Of a DNA stretch of 64,000 bases, positions 46,259 through 56,591 are shown piece by piece. Below the pieces are notes generated by a model. That model had not been told where the DNA came from, searched no databases, and saw only the letters and a list, made by a program, of their open reading frames with translations. Each line of letters starts with the position of its first letter. Positions within the stretch are counted from its first letter, which is position 1. The DNA lies in the NCBI GenBank assembly GCA_002477755.1, contig DLKD01000062.1, positions 22,087 to 86,086 of the forward strand. The letters run 5' to 3'. The DNA comes from Gordonia sp. UBA7599. Lineage in GTDB: Bacteria > Actinomycetota > Actinomycetes > Mycobacteriales > Mycobacteriaceae. Both the position numbers and the translations under genes were made by a program.

Positions 46259-46300
46259 ATGCAGCGCGCACTCCTCCTCGGTTGCCGCGGCGGGGTCTGA
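46259..46300 (+). CDS. leuA leader peptide (MQRALLLGCRGGV)
   Basis: A 13-codon open frame from ATG 46259 to TGA 46298-46300 with three consecutive leucine codons (CTC CTC CTC, 46271-46279). It lies 74 bp before leuA and is followed by alternative hairpins. This is the classical layout for transcription attenuation by charged tRNA-Leu, described for leuA in actinobacteria. Ribosome stalling at the Leu codons under leucine shortage should prevent the terminator. Confidence 0.8.
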   Translation: MQRALLLGCRGGV

Positions 46301-46303
46301 ACC

Positions 46304-46341
46304 GACCGGCCCTCCGTCGCGGCCCGTCTTGCGTGCCGGTC
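46304..46341 (+). terminator. leuA attenuator hairpin
   Basis: GACCGGC (46304-46310) pairs with GCCGGTC (46335-46341). A competing pairing is possible between CCGCGGCG in the leader frame (46285-46292) and CGTCGCGG (46315-46322, one G/U). The two cannot form together in full, which fits terminator/antiterminator switching. Confidence 0.6.
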
Positions 46342-46368
46342 ATCTTCCACCTCTTTCACGGATTGTGA

Positions 46369-48222
<1,854 letters not shown>

Positions 48223-48245
48223 CCCATCGCACAAGATCGGCTACC

Positions 48246-48291
48246 GATCCCCACAACTGCTGACGCTGCAACCGCAGCAGTTGTGGGGATC
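48246..48291. terminator. 17-bp hairpin after leuA
   Basis: GATCCCCACAACTGCTG (48246-48262) pairs perfectly with 48275-48291, loop 12 nt. It lies 24 bp after leuA and touches the stop codon of the convergent membrane-protein gene; probably bidirectional. Confidence 0.85.
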
Positions 48292-49336
48292 AGTAGTTGC
48301 TGTGTGGCAATAGGGGCTTGAGCACACGGTCGTGCAGCGGCACGGCGGCCCAGTGCAGCGCCACGGCGACGGCCGCGGCCACCACCACACCGATGATGTG
48401 CTCTTCCGCGGACACGGCTGCCGATGCGCCCGGTTTGACATCGGCGAGGTGCACCACCGCCGCCACTAGGAACACGACGTACCAAAAGTGGTGGCCGGTC
48501 AGCACGTTGGCGACCGCGAGGATGCCGCAGACGACGAAGGCGACAATCACCCCCGGAGTCGGCAGCAGCCACGATACGAGCACCGCCGACCCGATGCCCA
48601 GCATTGCACCGGCGACACGGACCCCGGAGTTGTGGACGACCTTTCCGGCGTCGTAGGCGTAGATCAGACAGAACACGAGCAGCGCGTAACTGAGGGCACC
48701 CCACCCCGTTGCGGCCCAGATCGCTGTCAGCGCCGAACACCCGACAGCCAGCCCGACCCCGTAGTAGATGCGCTCCGACAACGGCTCACGCATCGGATGC
48801 TTGCGGCTCGAGCCGAACGCGATCGCACCCAAAACCGACACCGCAACGGCCGCGATCAACAGTCCGACCAGCGGCTGCCACAGATCGCTGAAGCCGCCCG
48901 AGTCGGCGAACTTGCTGAAGCCCAGGAAGCTGGCGGGCGAACGACTGAGCCCCGCCCCACCATTGACGACGAACATGCCCTGACCGATGGCCGTCGCGAC
49001 GATGCCGCCGAGCTGCGCCCAGGGCCCGTGCCCGCCGATGAGCACCCCGGCGCACAGGATCACCGACGCCCACGCCGTCGCGTAGACCATTCCGCGCAGG
49101 CTGAGGACCCGGATCGCGGGGGCGAGGAACATCACGCCGATGTAGCCGGCCGAGAGCACCGGCGCGCCCCACCACTTCGACAGCCCGTACAGGATTGCAC
49201 CGGTCAGCAACAGCGTGATCGCCGTCGGCGCCAACAACTTTCGAAACGACGGGGCGCCCGGCGTCGGTGCGGCCATCGACGTCGGTGCGACCGTCGATTC
49301 CGGATCAGCGGCGGCAGCACCGTCGTCGTCAGTCAT
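48290..49336 (-). CDS. FUSC-like polytopic membrane protein
   Basis: A 348-residue protein with an Ala/Pro/Thr-rich N-terminus (about 1-30) and some ten hydrophobic helices arranged as two halves, with a short polar loop around SSRKHPMREPLSERIYYG. This bipartite pattern and the size resemble DUF2955/FUSC-type proteins linked to efflux of aromatic acids, but no diagnostic motif is seen. The start is the ATG at 49336. It lies downstream of the sugar porter gene (29 bp) on the same strand and may be cotranscribed. Confidence 0.65.
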   Translation of the reverse strand: MTDDDGAAAADPESTVAPTSMAAPTPGAPSFRKLLAPTAITLLLTGAILYGLSKWWGAPVLSAGYIGVMFLAPAIRVLSLRGMVYATAWASVILCAGVLIGGHGPWAQLGGIVATAIGQGMFVVNGGAGLSRSPASFLGFSKFADSGGFSDLWQPLVGLLIAAVAVSVLGAIAFGSSRKHPMREPLSERIYYGVGLAVGCSALTAIWAATGWGALSYALLVFCLIYAYDAGKVVHNSGVRVAGAMLGIGSAVLVSWLLPTPGVIVAFVVCGILAVANVLTGHHFWYVVFLVAAVVHLADVKPGASAAVSAEEHIIGVVVAAAVAVALHWAAVPLHDRVLKPLLPHSNY

Positions 49337-49365
49337 GCCGGTGATGCTATCCGGCGCGCCGACGA

Positions 49366-50883
49366 CTACTCGTCGGCGACTCCGGCGAGCGCGTCCATGT
49401 CCTCAAGGGTCTTACCCTTCGTCTCCGGCACGAACCGCCAGACGAAGAGGAACGAGAGCAATGCGAACGCCGCGTACATGAGGTAACCGAACACCAGGCC
49501 GGGACCGTCCTTGATGACCGGGAAGCTCATCGTGATGGCCCAGTTCGACGCCCACTGTGCGGCGGCGGCCACCGAGAGCGCCGCAGCGCGGAAGCGGTTG
49601 GGGAACATCTCCCCCAGCAGCACCCACACCACCGGGCCCCAACTCATCCCGAAGAAGATGACGAAACCGTTGGCCGCCAGCAGCGCGATGATGCCCCACG
49701 CACCGGGCAGGGTCTGGACCACCTCGCCGCTGTCGTTCAACACCGGGTTACCCGCAGCATCGAGGTCATTGGTCAGCTGGCTGAAGCAGGCGGCGACCAC
49801 CGACAGCGTCACCACCATGCCGATCGACCCGACCAACAGCAACGGCTTGCGACCGACGCGGTCGATCAGCAGGATCGCGACGATCGTCGTCACGATGTTG
49901 ATCACCGAGGTGATCGTCGACGTCAAGAACGCCTGGCTCTCGTCGAAGCCGGCGGCCTCCCACAGCACATTGGAGTAGTAGAAGATGACGTTGATGCCCA
50001 CGGCCTGCTGGAACACCGACAGCAGCATGCCGACCCAGACGATCGGATAGACGCCGCCGGTCGGACGCTTGAGGTCGCGCCACGACGGCTTGTGCTCCCC
50101 CAACATGCTGCTGCGGATGCGGTTGATGGTGATCTCCAGGTTTTTCTCGCCCAGGAGCTTCTCGAGGACTGCGCGGGCCTCCGGGATGCGCTGCTTGGAG
50201 ATCAGGTAGCGCGGCGATTCCGGAATGGTGCTGGCGAGCACACCGTAGGCGATCGCGGGAATGGCCATCATGAGGAACATCCACCGCCACGCGTCCAGGC
50301 CCAACCACAGTGGACTATTGGCCCCGTCCTCCGCCGCGTTGCGCAGTGCGAGGTTGACCAAGAAGGAGAGGAATATGCCGAGGACGATCGCCAGTTGCTG
50401 CAAGGAACCGAGCCGACCGCGGATCCGCGCGGGTGCGGTCTCGGCGATGTAGGCCGGCGCGATCACCGAGGCGACGCCGACGGCGAAACCACCAATGATT
50501 CGGAAGAGGATAAATACGGCCAAACCGCCGCCGCCCCAGTGCTCCGGCGCGAAGGCACAGCCGATGGCACTGATGAAGAACAGCACCGCGGCAATCTTCA
50601 TGACCTTCAGGCGGCCGATCCGGTCGGCGATCCGCCCGGCCGTGAGTGCACCCGCGGCGGCGCCGATCAATGCCGAGGCGACGGCGAAACCGAGCGCGCC
50701 GGAGCTGACATTGAAGTCCTGCTCGATCGCCTTGGTCGCACCGTTGATGACGGCCGTCTCATAGCCGAAGAGCAGGCCGCCGAGCGCGGCAACCGAGGCT
50801 ATCCGGATCGCGCCGCTGGTCGAACCGTCATCATCGTCATCGAAAACCGACTCCACCTCGGGAGTCGGACCACCTTCGCTCAT
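49366..50883 (-). CDS. MFS sugar porter
   Basis: A 505-residue transporter of the sugar porter family, with 12 helices. Signature motifs are GGLLFGYETAVINGA (helix 1), GRIADRIGRLKVM, PAYIAETAPARIRGRL, PESPRYLISK after helix 6, FQQAVGINVIFYYS in helix 7, and VPETKGKTLEDMD at the end. This set indicates H+-coupled import of a hexose, pentose or polyol. The acidic N-terminus (FDDDDDG) is unusual but soluble. The start is the ATG at 50883. The neighbours do not reveal the sugar. Confidence 0.93.
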   Translation of the reverse strand: MSEGGPTPEVESVFDDDDDGSTSGAIRIASVAALGGLLFGYETAVINGATKAIEQDFNVSSGALGFAVASALIGAAAGALTAGRIADRIGRLKVMKIAAVLFFISAIGCAFAPEHWGGGGLAVFILFRIIGGFAVGVASVIAPAYIAETAPARIRGRLGSLQQLAIVLGIFLSFLVNLALRNAAEDGANSPLWLGLDAWRWMFLMMAIPAIAYGVLASTIPESPRYLISKQRIPEARAVLEKLLGEKNLEITINRIRSSMLGEHKPSWRDLKRPTGGVYPIVWVGMLLSVFQQAVGINVIFYYSNVLWEAAGFDESQAFLTSTITSVINIVTTIVAILLIDRVGRKPLLLVGSIGMVVTLSVVAACFSQLTNDLDAAGNPVLNDSGEVVQTLPGAWGIIALLAANGFVIFFGMSWGPVVWVLLGEMFPNRFRAAALSVAAAAQWASNWAITMSFPVIKDGPGLVFGYLMYAAFALLSFLFVWRFVPETKGKTLEDMDALAGVADE

Positions 50884-50983
50884 CAGCGCAGTCCTCTCGG
50901 TCGCCCGCCATCCCCCGAGGAAACCCTAAGTCCGCGATGGTGGACGATGAGGTCGTTTTGGCCGTCTTCGCCGACAAGAAGAA

Positions 50984-52036
50984 TCAGCGCAGGGCGTCAG
51001 CGACCGCCGCGGCGGCCCGGACCGCGGAATCGCGCGCCTCCGGCGAGAGCATGGTCATGCTGAGGAAGCCGTGGCACATCGGGCCGACCCGGTCGACGGT
51101 GACCGGAACACCGGCGTCGCGCAGCGCTTCCGCGTAGGCGATTCCCTCGTCGCGCAACGGGTCGAACCCGGCGAGCACGACGTGGGCGGGTGGGAGGTCG
51201 GAGAAGTCCTCGGCGCGTAGCGGCGACGCCCGCAGGTCTCCACGGTCGGCGGGGTCGGGGATGTAATTGTCGACGAACCAGTCCATGTGTTCCCGGGTCA
51301 GGAAGCGACCGCTGGCAAACTCGTCCTTCGACGGTAAGTCGACGGCGAGGTCGACCGCCGGATAGATCAGCAGCTGGTGTGCCGGAACGACGTCGTCTCC
51401 CCTGGTCTGCTGGGCGACGACAGCAGCAAGGTTCCCACCGGCACTGTCACCGGCGACGCCGATCTTGTGCGGGTCCAGCCCCCAGTCCGCGGCGCGCGAG
51501 ACCGCGTAGCGCCAGGCCGCCATCGCGTCGTCGTACGCGGCCGGGAACGGGTGCTCCGGAGCGAGGCGGTATTCGACGGACAGCACGTCGACGCCGGCGT
51601 CGGCGGCCAGCGCCTTGGCCATCCCGACGTGGCTGGCGCGACTGCCGAGAGTCCAGCCACCGCCGTGGTAGAAGACGACCAGCCCGAGCGAGGACCGCCC
51701 GGCTCGGTACCGCGTGGCCCGCAACGGACCGGCAGGGCCGTCGAAGACGAGGTCTTCCTCGACGGTGAACGGCGCGAAGTCGGGCACCATCATCTTCGCC
51801 GACGCTTCGAGGCGCTTGCGCGCGACGACCACGTTGTGGTCGTGCATGTTGAAGGCGGGAATCTTCTCGGCAGCCTGGCAGATGAGCCCGAGGTAGGGGT
51901 CCAGCCGGTCGCCGGAAGTGTTGATCGGCGAAGCGACCGACGCTTGGCGTCGCACGACCGCGGGGAGTCTGCCCACTCCTTTGATGATGGTGCGCTGCAT
52001 GCGCACGCCGACTGGCAGGGTCGCTCCGGTTCTCAT
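50984..52036 (-). CDS. HSL-family (type IV) esterase/lipase
   Basis: A 350-residue alpha/beta hydrolase. The oxyanion motif YHGGGW, VEYRLAPEHPFPAAYDD and nucleophile motif GVAGDSAGGN are all present; the acid is in AGFDPLRDEG and the His in MCHGFL. This is the hormone-sensitive-lipase family typical of mycobacterial LipN/LipU-like esterases. There is no signal peptide (MRTGATLPVGVRMQR). It starts 26 bp after the nitrilase-fold gene, third of a same-strand trio. Short- to medium-chain esters are likely substrates. Confidence 0.9.
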   Translation of the reverse strand: MRTGATLPVGVRMQRTIIKGVGRLPAVVRRQASVASPINTSGDRLDPYLGLICQAAEKIPAFNMHDHNVVVARKRLEASAKMMVPDFAPFTVEEDLVFDGPAGPLRATRYRAGRSSLGLVVFYHGGGWTLGSRASHVGMAKALAADAGVDVLSVEYRLAPEHPFPAAYDDAMAAWRYAVSRAADWGLDPHKIGVAGDSAGGNLAAVVAQQTRGDDVVPAHQLLIYPAVDLAVDLPSKDEFASGRFLTREHMDWFVDNYIPDPADRGDLRASPLRAEDFSDLPPAHVVLAGFDPLRDEGIAYAEALRDAGVPVTVDRVGPMCHGFLSMTMLSPEARDSAVRAAAAVADALR

Positions 52037-52062
52037 GGGGGCACAGCCTACCCAGCCCGGCA

Positions 52063-53406
52063 CTACACGACGGTGCTCGCGGGGTTGCGTAGCGGCAGCG
52101 GCTTGGCCGCGCCGTAGATGTGCACGGCGCCCGGACCGCCGGCGAAGCACTCGTCGAAGCCCGATCCCGGTGTCACCGGGAGCACGACAACGTCGACGTC
52201 GAGAGCCGGATGGAACTCCGCGTCGGCCGAACCCGACAGCGGCGGATTGGCGCCGCGCGGGCCGGTGGCGATCCAGGCGAGTTGGGTATGGGCGCCGTAC
52301 CCGGGGTCGGCAGCGCCGACGTAGTCGGCGTAGGCGCACGGCACCGATCCGACAGTTCCGGTTTGCGGCGAGCCCGACTGATCAGCCGACCCCAGCGCGT
52401 ACTGACCGTCGCAGTTGAACGCCCAGCCGCCGGCGTGGGCGGCGACCGACTGCGGGTGTAGCTGCATCCCGCACGACGGGACGAGGTGCAGGTCGAGCCC
52501 GTCGTGGCGCTGCGGCCACGGACTCCGAGCGACGGCCTTGCGCATCCGGTGGTCGGAATGATCCAGGCAGATCTCCACGCCGACCACCGGGCCGGCACTC
52601 CCGCCCTCGTCGCGCATCCGAAAGAGCGCGTGGGGGTCGTCGGGCTTCTTCTTGAAGTCGCCGCCGGAGGTGTCCAGGATCGGGTACGCGGCCATCTGCT
52701 CGGTGATCACGGCCTTCCCGGTGACGTCCCAGAGCAGCAGGTCCTCGTTGGAGTCGAAGTATTTCTCGGTGGTGAGCTCCCGGACCCCGAACTCGGTATC
52801 GATCCCGTCGAGGTCTCCCGGGCCCAGCACGAACGCCCGGTTGCGCACCTCGACCGCCGGGTAGGCGTGACAGTTCTTGATGAAGTTGATCAGCGAATCG
52901 AAGATCACCAGTGCGAGCGGGCCGTCGGACTCACGCCAGCCCTCACCGAGCGCGCGCACGATGGTGTTGCGAACGGCCACCTCGGGCGCCGACATCAGGG
53001 AGCCGAGGTCGGCCACCTCCGCCGAGATCGCGGTGCCGAGTACGAGCAGGAATCCGGGGTACTCATCGGTCGGGAACAGCTTTCCCAGGTGTTCCAGGAT
53101 CAGATCACCCGGGTCCGGTTCACCGGGTGCGTGCACGTACGGGCCCAGCGGTCCGTGCCAGTAGAACTCGGGAGCCAGAAACACGTTGAGAACGCCGGTC
53201 TCCTCGTCGGGTAGCGCAGCGCGCGCGGTATCGACGGCGTTCTTCAGCGCGGCCCCGCGGGTTGCGATGTCGGCGTGAATGTCGTCGTGGGCGCGATAGG
53301 TTCCGGCGACGTTCCCGGTGCCGTTGGGGTCACCGACCGCGACGATGTCGGCGGGCGTCGTGGGGACCGCATAGCCGATGAACCGAACCTTCTCGTACTG
53401 GGACAT
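52063..53406 (-). CDS. Divergent nitrilase-superfamily (CN-hydrolase-like) protein
   Basis: About 447 residues, larger than most nitrilases. The E-K-C triad pattern can be traced: Glu in NVFLAPEFYWHGP (about E80), Cys in VVGVEICLDHSDHR (about C280, matching GxxxCxD), and a lysine candidate at NFIKNCHAYPAVE or TTEKYF. C-terminal segments (LHLVPSCGMQLHPQSVAAH) also fit a CN-hydrolase fold. The reaction may be amide or nitrile hydrolysis, but similarity is weak. The ATG at 53406 is used; a GTG at 53421 is possible. It lies between the LLM oxidoreductase and esterase genes. Confidence 0.65.
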   Translation of the reverse strand: MSQYEKVRFIGYAVPTTPADIVAVGDPNGTGNVAGTYRAHDDIHADIATRGAALKNAVDTARAALPDEETGVLNVFLAPEFYWHGPLGPYVHAPGEPDPGDLILEHLGKLFPTDEYPGFLLVLGTAISAEVADLGSLMSAPEVAVRNTIVRALGEGWRESDGPLALVIFDSLINFIKNCHAYPAVEVRNRAFVLGPGDLDGIDTEFGVRELTTEKYFDSNEDLLLWDVTGKAVITEQMAAYPILDTSGGDFKKKPDDPHALFRMRDEGGSAGPVVGVEICLDHSDHRMRKAVARSPWPQRHDGLDLHLVPSCGMQLHPQSVAAHAGGWAFNCDGQYALGSADQSGSPQTGTVGSVPCAYADYVGAADPGYGAHTQLAWIATGPRGANPPLSGSADAEFHPALDVDVVVLPVTPGSGFDECFAGGPGAVHIYGAAKPLPLRNPASTVV

Positions 53407-53424
53407 GTCCAATTCGTACACCTC

Positions 53425-54456
53425 TCAACCGTGGTGGCCGACGTCGGGCACTTCATGCAGGCAGTCCACCAACTGCCTCGTCAGCGCGGGCCCAGGGTCG
53501 TACCCGGGGAAGTAGCAGCACACCTCGTCGGAGTGGGCGCCGAACCGCGCGCCGATCTCGGCCGCGACCTGCGACGGGGTACCGACGACCGCGATCCGGT
53601 CGACCATCTCGTCGGTGATCAAGTCGCGCATCGCCGCGAAGTCGCCGCGCTTGGACAGGGCGTTGAGCTCGGGGTGGACGTCAGCCCATCCCTCGATCTC
53701 CAGGACGGGCAGATAGGCCGGCGTCGAGCCATAGAACGAGACCAACCGGGCCACCGCATTGCGCGCGGCGGCGATCCGTTCGTCAGTCTCTCCGACCGCG
53801 ACCATGGCCTGGGCGATGATCGAGAAGTTGTCGCCGCTGCGTCCGGCACGGTCAAAGCCCTCCTTCAAGGCGGGAACCGTGTTCTCCGCGAAGTGGCGAC
53901 GGCTGCAGAACGGCATGACCAATAGGCCGTCGGCGTATTGGCCTGCGGTCCGAGTCATGATCGGCCCGAGCGCCCCGAGCAACACCGGCGGGACGCCGAA
54001 TTCGTTGGGACCCGGGTTGAAGTTCGGCGACATGATTCGGTGCTGGGTGTACTCGCCGCGGAAGTCCAACGGCGCCCCCGACTGCCACGAGTCGAGAATC
54101 GCTTTCGTGGCCTGGATCCATTCCGCCATCTGCTTGGCCGGTTTGTCCCAGCGCGACCCGTACCGCTTCTCGATGTGGACGCGCACCTGCGACCCCAGAC
54201 CCAACCGGAACCGTCCCTGACTGTAGGTCTGCAGATCGTGAGCCGCGTGGGCCAGATGCAGCGGCGAGCGCGGCAAGGCGATCGCGACGTTGGTCATGAG
54301 TTCGAGGTCACTCCCAACTGCCGCGGTCTGCAGTGGGAGGAAGACGTCGTGCTGCCCTTCGAAGGTGAACACACCATCCGCGCCGACAGCCACCGCTTGC
54401 GCGATGCTCGAGGTGACCTTCGACGGTGCGCCGTCGATCAATAGCTGAACCTTCAC
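53425..54456 (-). CDS. LLM-class (probably F420-dependent) oxidoreductase
   Basis: A 343-residue luciferase-like monooxygenase-family TIM barrel. DGVFTFEGQHDVFLP, MTNVAIALPRSPLHLAHAAHDLQTYSQGRFRLGLGSQ and the C-terminal VVGTPSQVAAEI helix are family hallmarks (actinobacterial F420-dependent subgroup rather than FMN enzymes). The GTG at 54456 has AGGAGG 4 nt upstream of it, a near-perfect ribosome-binding site; the upstream in-frame sequence is intergenic. It is the first gene of a trio with a nitrilase-fold protein and an esterase. The substrate is unknown. Confidence 0.87.
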   Translation of the reverse strand: MKVQLLIDGAPSKVTSSIAQAVAVGADGVFTFEGQHDVFLPLQTAAVGSDLELMTNVAIALPRSPLHLAHAAHDLQTYSQGRFRLGLGSQVRVHIEKRYGSRWDKPAKQMAEWIQATKAILDSWQSGAPLDFRGEYTQHRIMSPNFNPGPNEFGVPPVLLGALGPIMTRTAGQYADGLLVMPFCSRRHFAENTVPALKEGFDRAGRSGDNFSIIAQAMVAVGETDERIAAARNAVARLVSFYGSTPAYLPVLEIEGWADVHPELNALSKRGDFAAMRDLITDEMVDRIAVVGTPSQVAAEIGARFGAHSDEVCCYFPGYDPGPALTRQLVDCLHEVPDVGHHG

Positions 54457-54518
54457 CGTTCCTCCTGGGACTCCCTTCCCGTAATGCTTACACGCCGTCG
54501 CACCGCCCACTTGTCGTA

Positions 54519-54555
54519 GCGCCGGAGGCGCACTTGGCCACAGCGCCGGAGGCGC
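54519..54555. repeat. Two tandem GCGCCGGAGGCGC hairpin units upstream of murT
   Basis: GCGCCGGAGGCGC occurs at 54519-54531 and 54543-54555, each followed by (GC)ACTTG, 24 bp apart; a degenerate CACTTG also precedes the first. Each unit is a 5-bp stem with a GGA loop. It lies in the 138-bp space between the divergent LLM and murT genes. Confidence 0.7.
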
Positions 54556-54594
54556 GCACTTGCTGCAGCGTCGCGGTGTGGGAAACTCGATCCC

Positions 54595-55881
54595 ATGTCA
54601 GAAGCGTCGCGGCTCCCCGCCCGCACCCGCCTCGCACTCGCGGCAGCGGCGTCTGCCCGCTGGGCGTCTCGCGCGGCCGGGCGCGGCAAAGGGTCGATGA
54701 TCGGCGGTCTGGTCGCCATGAAGGTCGACCCCTCGATCATGGCCCGCCTTGGCGCGGGCCGCCGGACCGCGTTGGTCACCGGCACGAACGGCAAATCGAC
54801 GACGACGAGGATGCTCGCCGCAGCACTGTCGGATGTTGGACCGGTCGCCACGCAGGCCGACGGCGCCAACATGGACGCCGGCATCATCGCGACCCTCTCG
54901 TTGACGCGCGGCAAGCCATTGGCGGCACTCGAAGTCGACGAGTTGCACGTACCGCACGTCTCCGATGCGCTCAATCCCGAGGTCCTGGTCCTGCTGAACC
55001 TCTCGCGCGACCAACTCGACCGCGTCGGCGAGATCAACATCATCGAACGGCGGCTGCGCGAGGGCATCGCCCGTCATCCGCAACTCACCGTCGTCGCCAA
55101 TTGCGACGATGTGCTCGTCGCGTCCGCCGCCTTTGACGCCCCCAACGTCGTGTGGGTCGCGGCCGGGGCGAGCTGGGTCGGCGACTCGGTGAGCTGCCCC
55201 CGCACAGGCGAGCCCATCGTCCGCTCGGGCGACGGACAGTGGCGCTCCACCGGCGACGAGAACTTCGCCCGGCCGACGCCGGACTGGTGGTTCGACGACG
55301 CATGCGTCTACGGCCCCAACGGCTTCAGCGCCCCCCTCGACCCCGCCGTCCCCGGGCGTGCCAACCGCGGCAACGCCACCCAGGCCATCGCCGCGGCCGT
55401 CGCCATGGGCGCCGATCCGGCACTGGCCGCGAAAGAGGTCGGGACCGTCGGTGAGATCGCCGGCCGCTACGGCTCCTACCGCCTGGGCAACCACACCATC
55501 CGCACACTGCTGGCCAAGAACCCGGCCGGCTGGCAAGAGGCGCTGTCGATGATCGACCAGGACGCCGACAGCCTGGTGATCGCCGTCAACGGCCAGGTCC
55601 CCGACGGCGAGGACCTGTCCTGGTTGTGGGACGTCCGGTTCGAGGCCTTCGAGACCATGAAGGTCATCGCCTCCGGTGAACGCGCCGCCGACCTCGGTGT
55701 GCGCCTGCTGTACGCCGGAGCCGAGCACACCACCGTTCCCGACCCGATGACCGCGATCGCCCAGTGCCCACCGGGCCGCATCGAAATCCTGGCCAACTAC
55801 ACCGCCTTCCGCGACTTGGGCACGGCCTTGGAACGGGCCCACGCGCAAGCCGTCGCCCAGACGACGGGAGATGCCCGATGA
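54595..55881 (+). CDS. murT: Lipid II isoglutaminyl synthase, MurT subunit
   Basis: A Mur-ligase-like ATPase that with GatD amidates D-Glu of lipid II to D-isoglutamine, needed for efficient cross-linking. The 428 residues show the ATP loop VTGTNGKSTTTRML (about 61-74), LEVDELHVPHV with the metal-binding acid, and LLNLSRDQLDR. The zinc-ribbon insertion of Firmicute MurT (four Cys) is reduced here to a single Cys in VSCPRTGEPI. The C-terminal DUF1727 domain (about 310-420) contacts GatD. The stop overlaps the gatD start (ATGA). Equivalent to Rv3712. Confidence 0.94.
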   Translation: MSEASRLPARTRLALAAAASARWASRAAGRGKGSMIGGLVAMKVDPSIMARLGAGRRTALVTGTNGKSTTTRMLAAALSDVGPVATQADGANMDAGIIATLSLTRGKPLAALEVDELHVPHVSDALNPEVLVLLNLSRDQLDRVGEINIIERRLREGIARHPQLTVVANCDDVLVASAAFDAPNVVWVAAGASWVGDSVSCPRTGEPIVRSGDGQWRSTGDENFARPTPDWWFDDACVYGPNGFSAPLDPAVPGRANRGNATQAIAAAVAMGADPALAAKEVGTVGEIAGRYGSYRLGNHTIRTLLAKNPAGWQEALSMIDQDADSLVIAVNGQVPDGEDLSWLWDVRFEAFETMKVIASGERAADLGVRLLYAGAEHTTVPDPMTAIAQCPPGRIEILANYTAFRDLGTALERAHAQAVAQTTGDAR

Positions 55882-56591
55882 GCGAGTCGACAGTCCGGAT
55901 CGGCCTGGTGCTGCCCGATGTCATGGGCACCTACGGCGACGGCGGGAATGCACTGGTCCTGCGCCAACGCGCCCGCATGCGCGGGATGGAGGCCGAGATC
56001 GTCGAGATCACCCTCGACGACGATGTGCCCGACTCGATGGACGTCTACACCCTCGGCGGCGCCGAGGACTTCGCCCAGCGCCTGGCCACCCGTCACCTCA
56101 CCGAGCACCCGGGCATGCAGCGCGCCGCAGCGGCAGGGCGTCCGGTACTGGCGATCTGCGCGGCCATCCAGGTGCTCGGCCACTGGTATGAGACCGCGGC
56201 TGGCGAGAAGGTCGATGGCATCGGCCTGTTCGACCTGACCACCTCCCCGGGGCCAGCGCGCTCGATCGGCGAGCTGGTCACCGAACCACTCCTGGCCGGC
56301 CTGACCCAACCGCTGTCAGGATTCGAGAACCACCGCGGCATCACCACCCTCGGCACCGATGCCCAGCCGCTCGCCAAGGTCCGCCACGGCGTCGGTAACG
56401 GCACGGCCGATCGGGTCGAGGGCATCGTCCAGGGCAGTGTCATCGGGACCTACATGCACGGCCCGCTGCTGGCCCGCAATCCCGAACTGGCCGACTACCT
56501 CCTGGAACAGGCGACCGGCACCAAGCTCGCCCCGCTGAACCTCCCGGAGGTCGATCAGCTCCGCAAAGAACGGCTCGCCGCCGCGCGCTGA
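55878..56591 (+). CDS. gatD: Lipid II isoglutaminyl synthase, glutaminase subunit GatD
   Basis: A CobB/CobQ-like class I glutamine amidotransferase of 237 residues that hands ammonia to MurT. The catalytic Cys is C94 in LAICAAIQVLG and the His is H194 in TYMHGPLLARNP; GAEDFAQRL follows the family YTLGGxE motif. It starts with ATG overlapping the MurT stop. Its 3' end overlaps the convergent kinase-like gene by 37 bp. It corresponds to Rv3713 (cobQ2), which was formerly read as a cobalamin gene. Together with ponA2, ask and asd it links this region to cell-wall assembly. Confidence 0.94.
   Translation: MSESTVRIGLVLPDVMGTYGDGGNALVLRQRARMRGMEAEIVEITLDDDVPDSMDVYTLGGAEDFAQRLATRHLTEHPGMQRAAAAGRPVLAICAAIQVLGHWYETAAGEKVDGIGLFDLTTSPGPARSIGELVTEPLLAGLTQPLSGFENHRGITTLGTDAQPLAKVRHGVGNGTADRVEGIVQGSVIGTYMHGPLLARNPELADYLLEQATGTKLAPLNLPEVDQLRKERLAAAR

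Noticed and set aside
54519-54555. The tandem repeats before murT as a CRISPR array
   Set aside because: Only two units, 13-bp repeats with 11-bp spacers, and no cas genes nearby.
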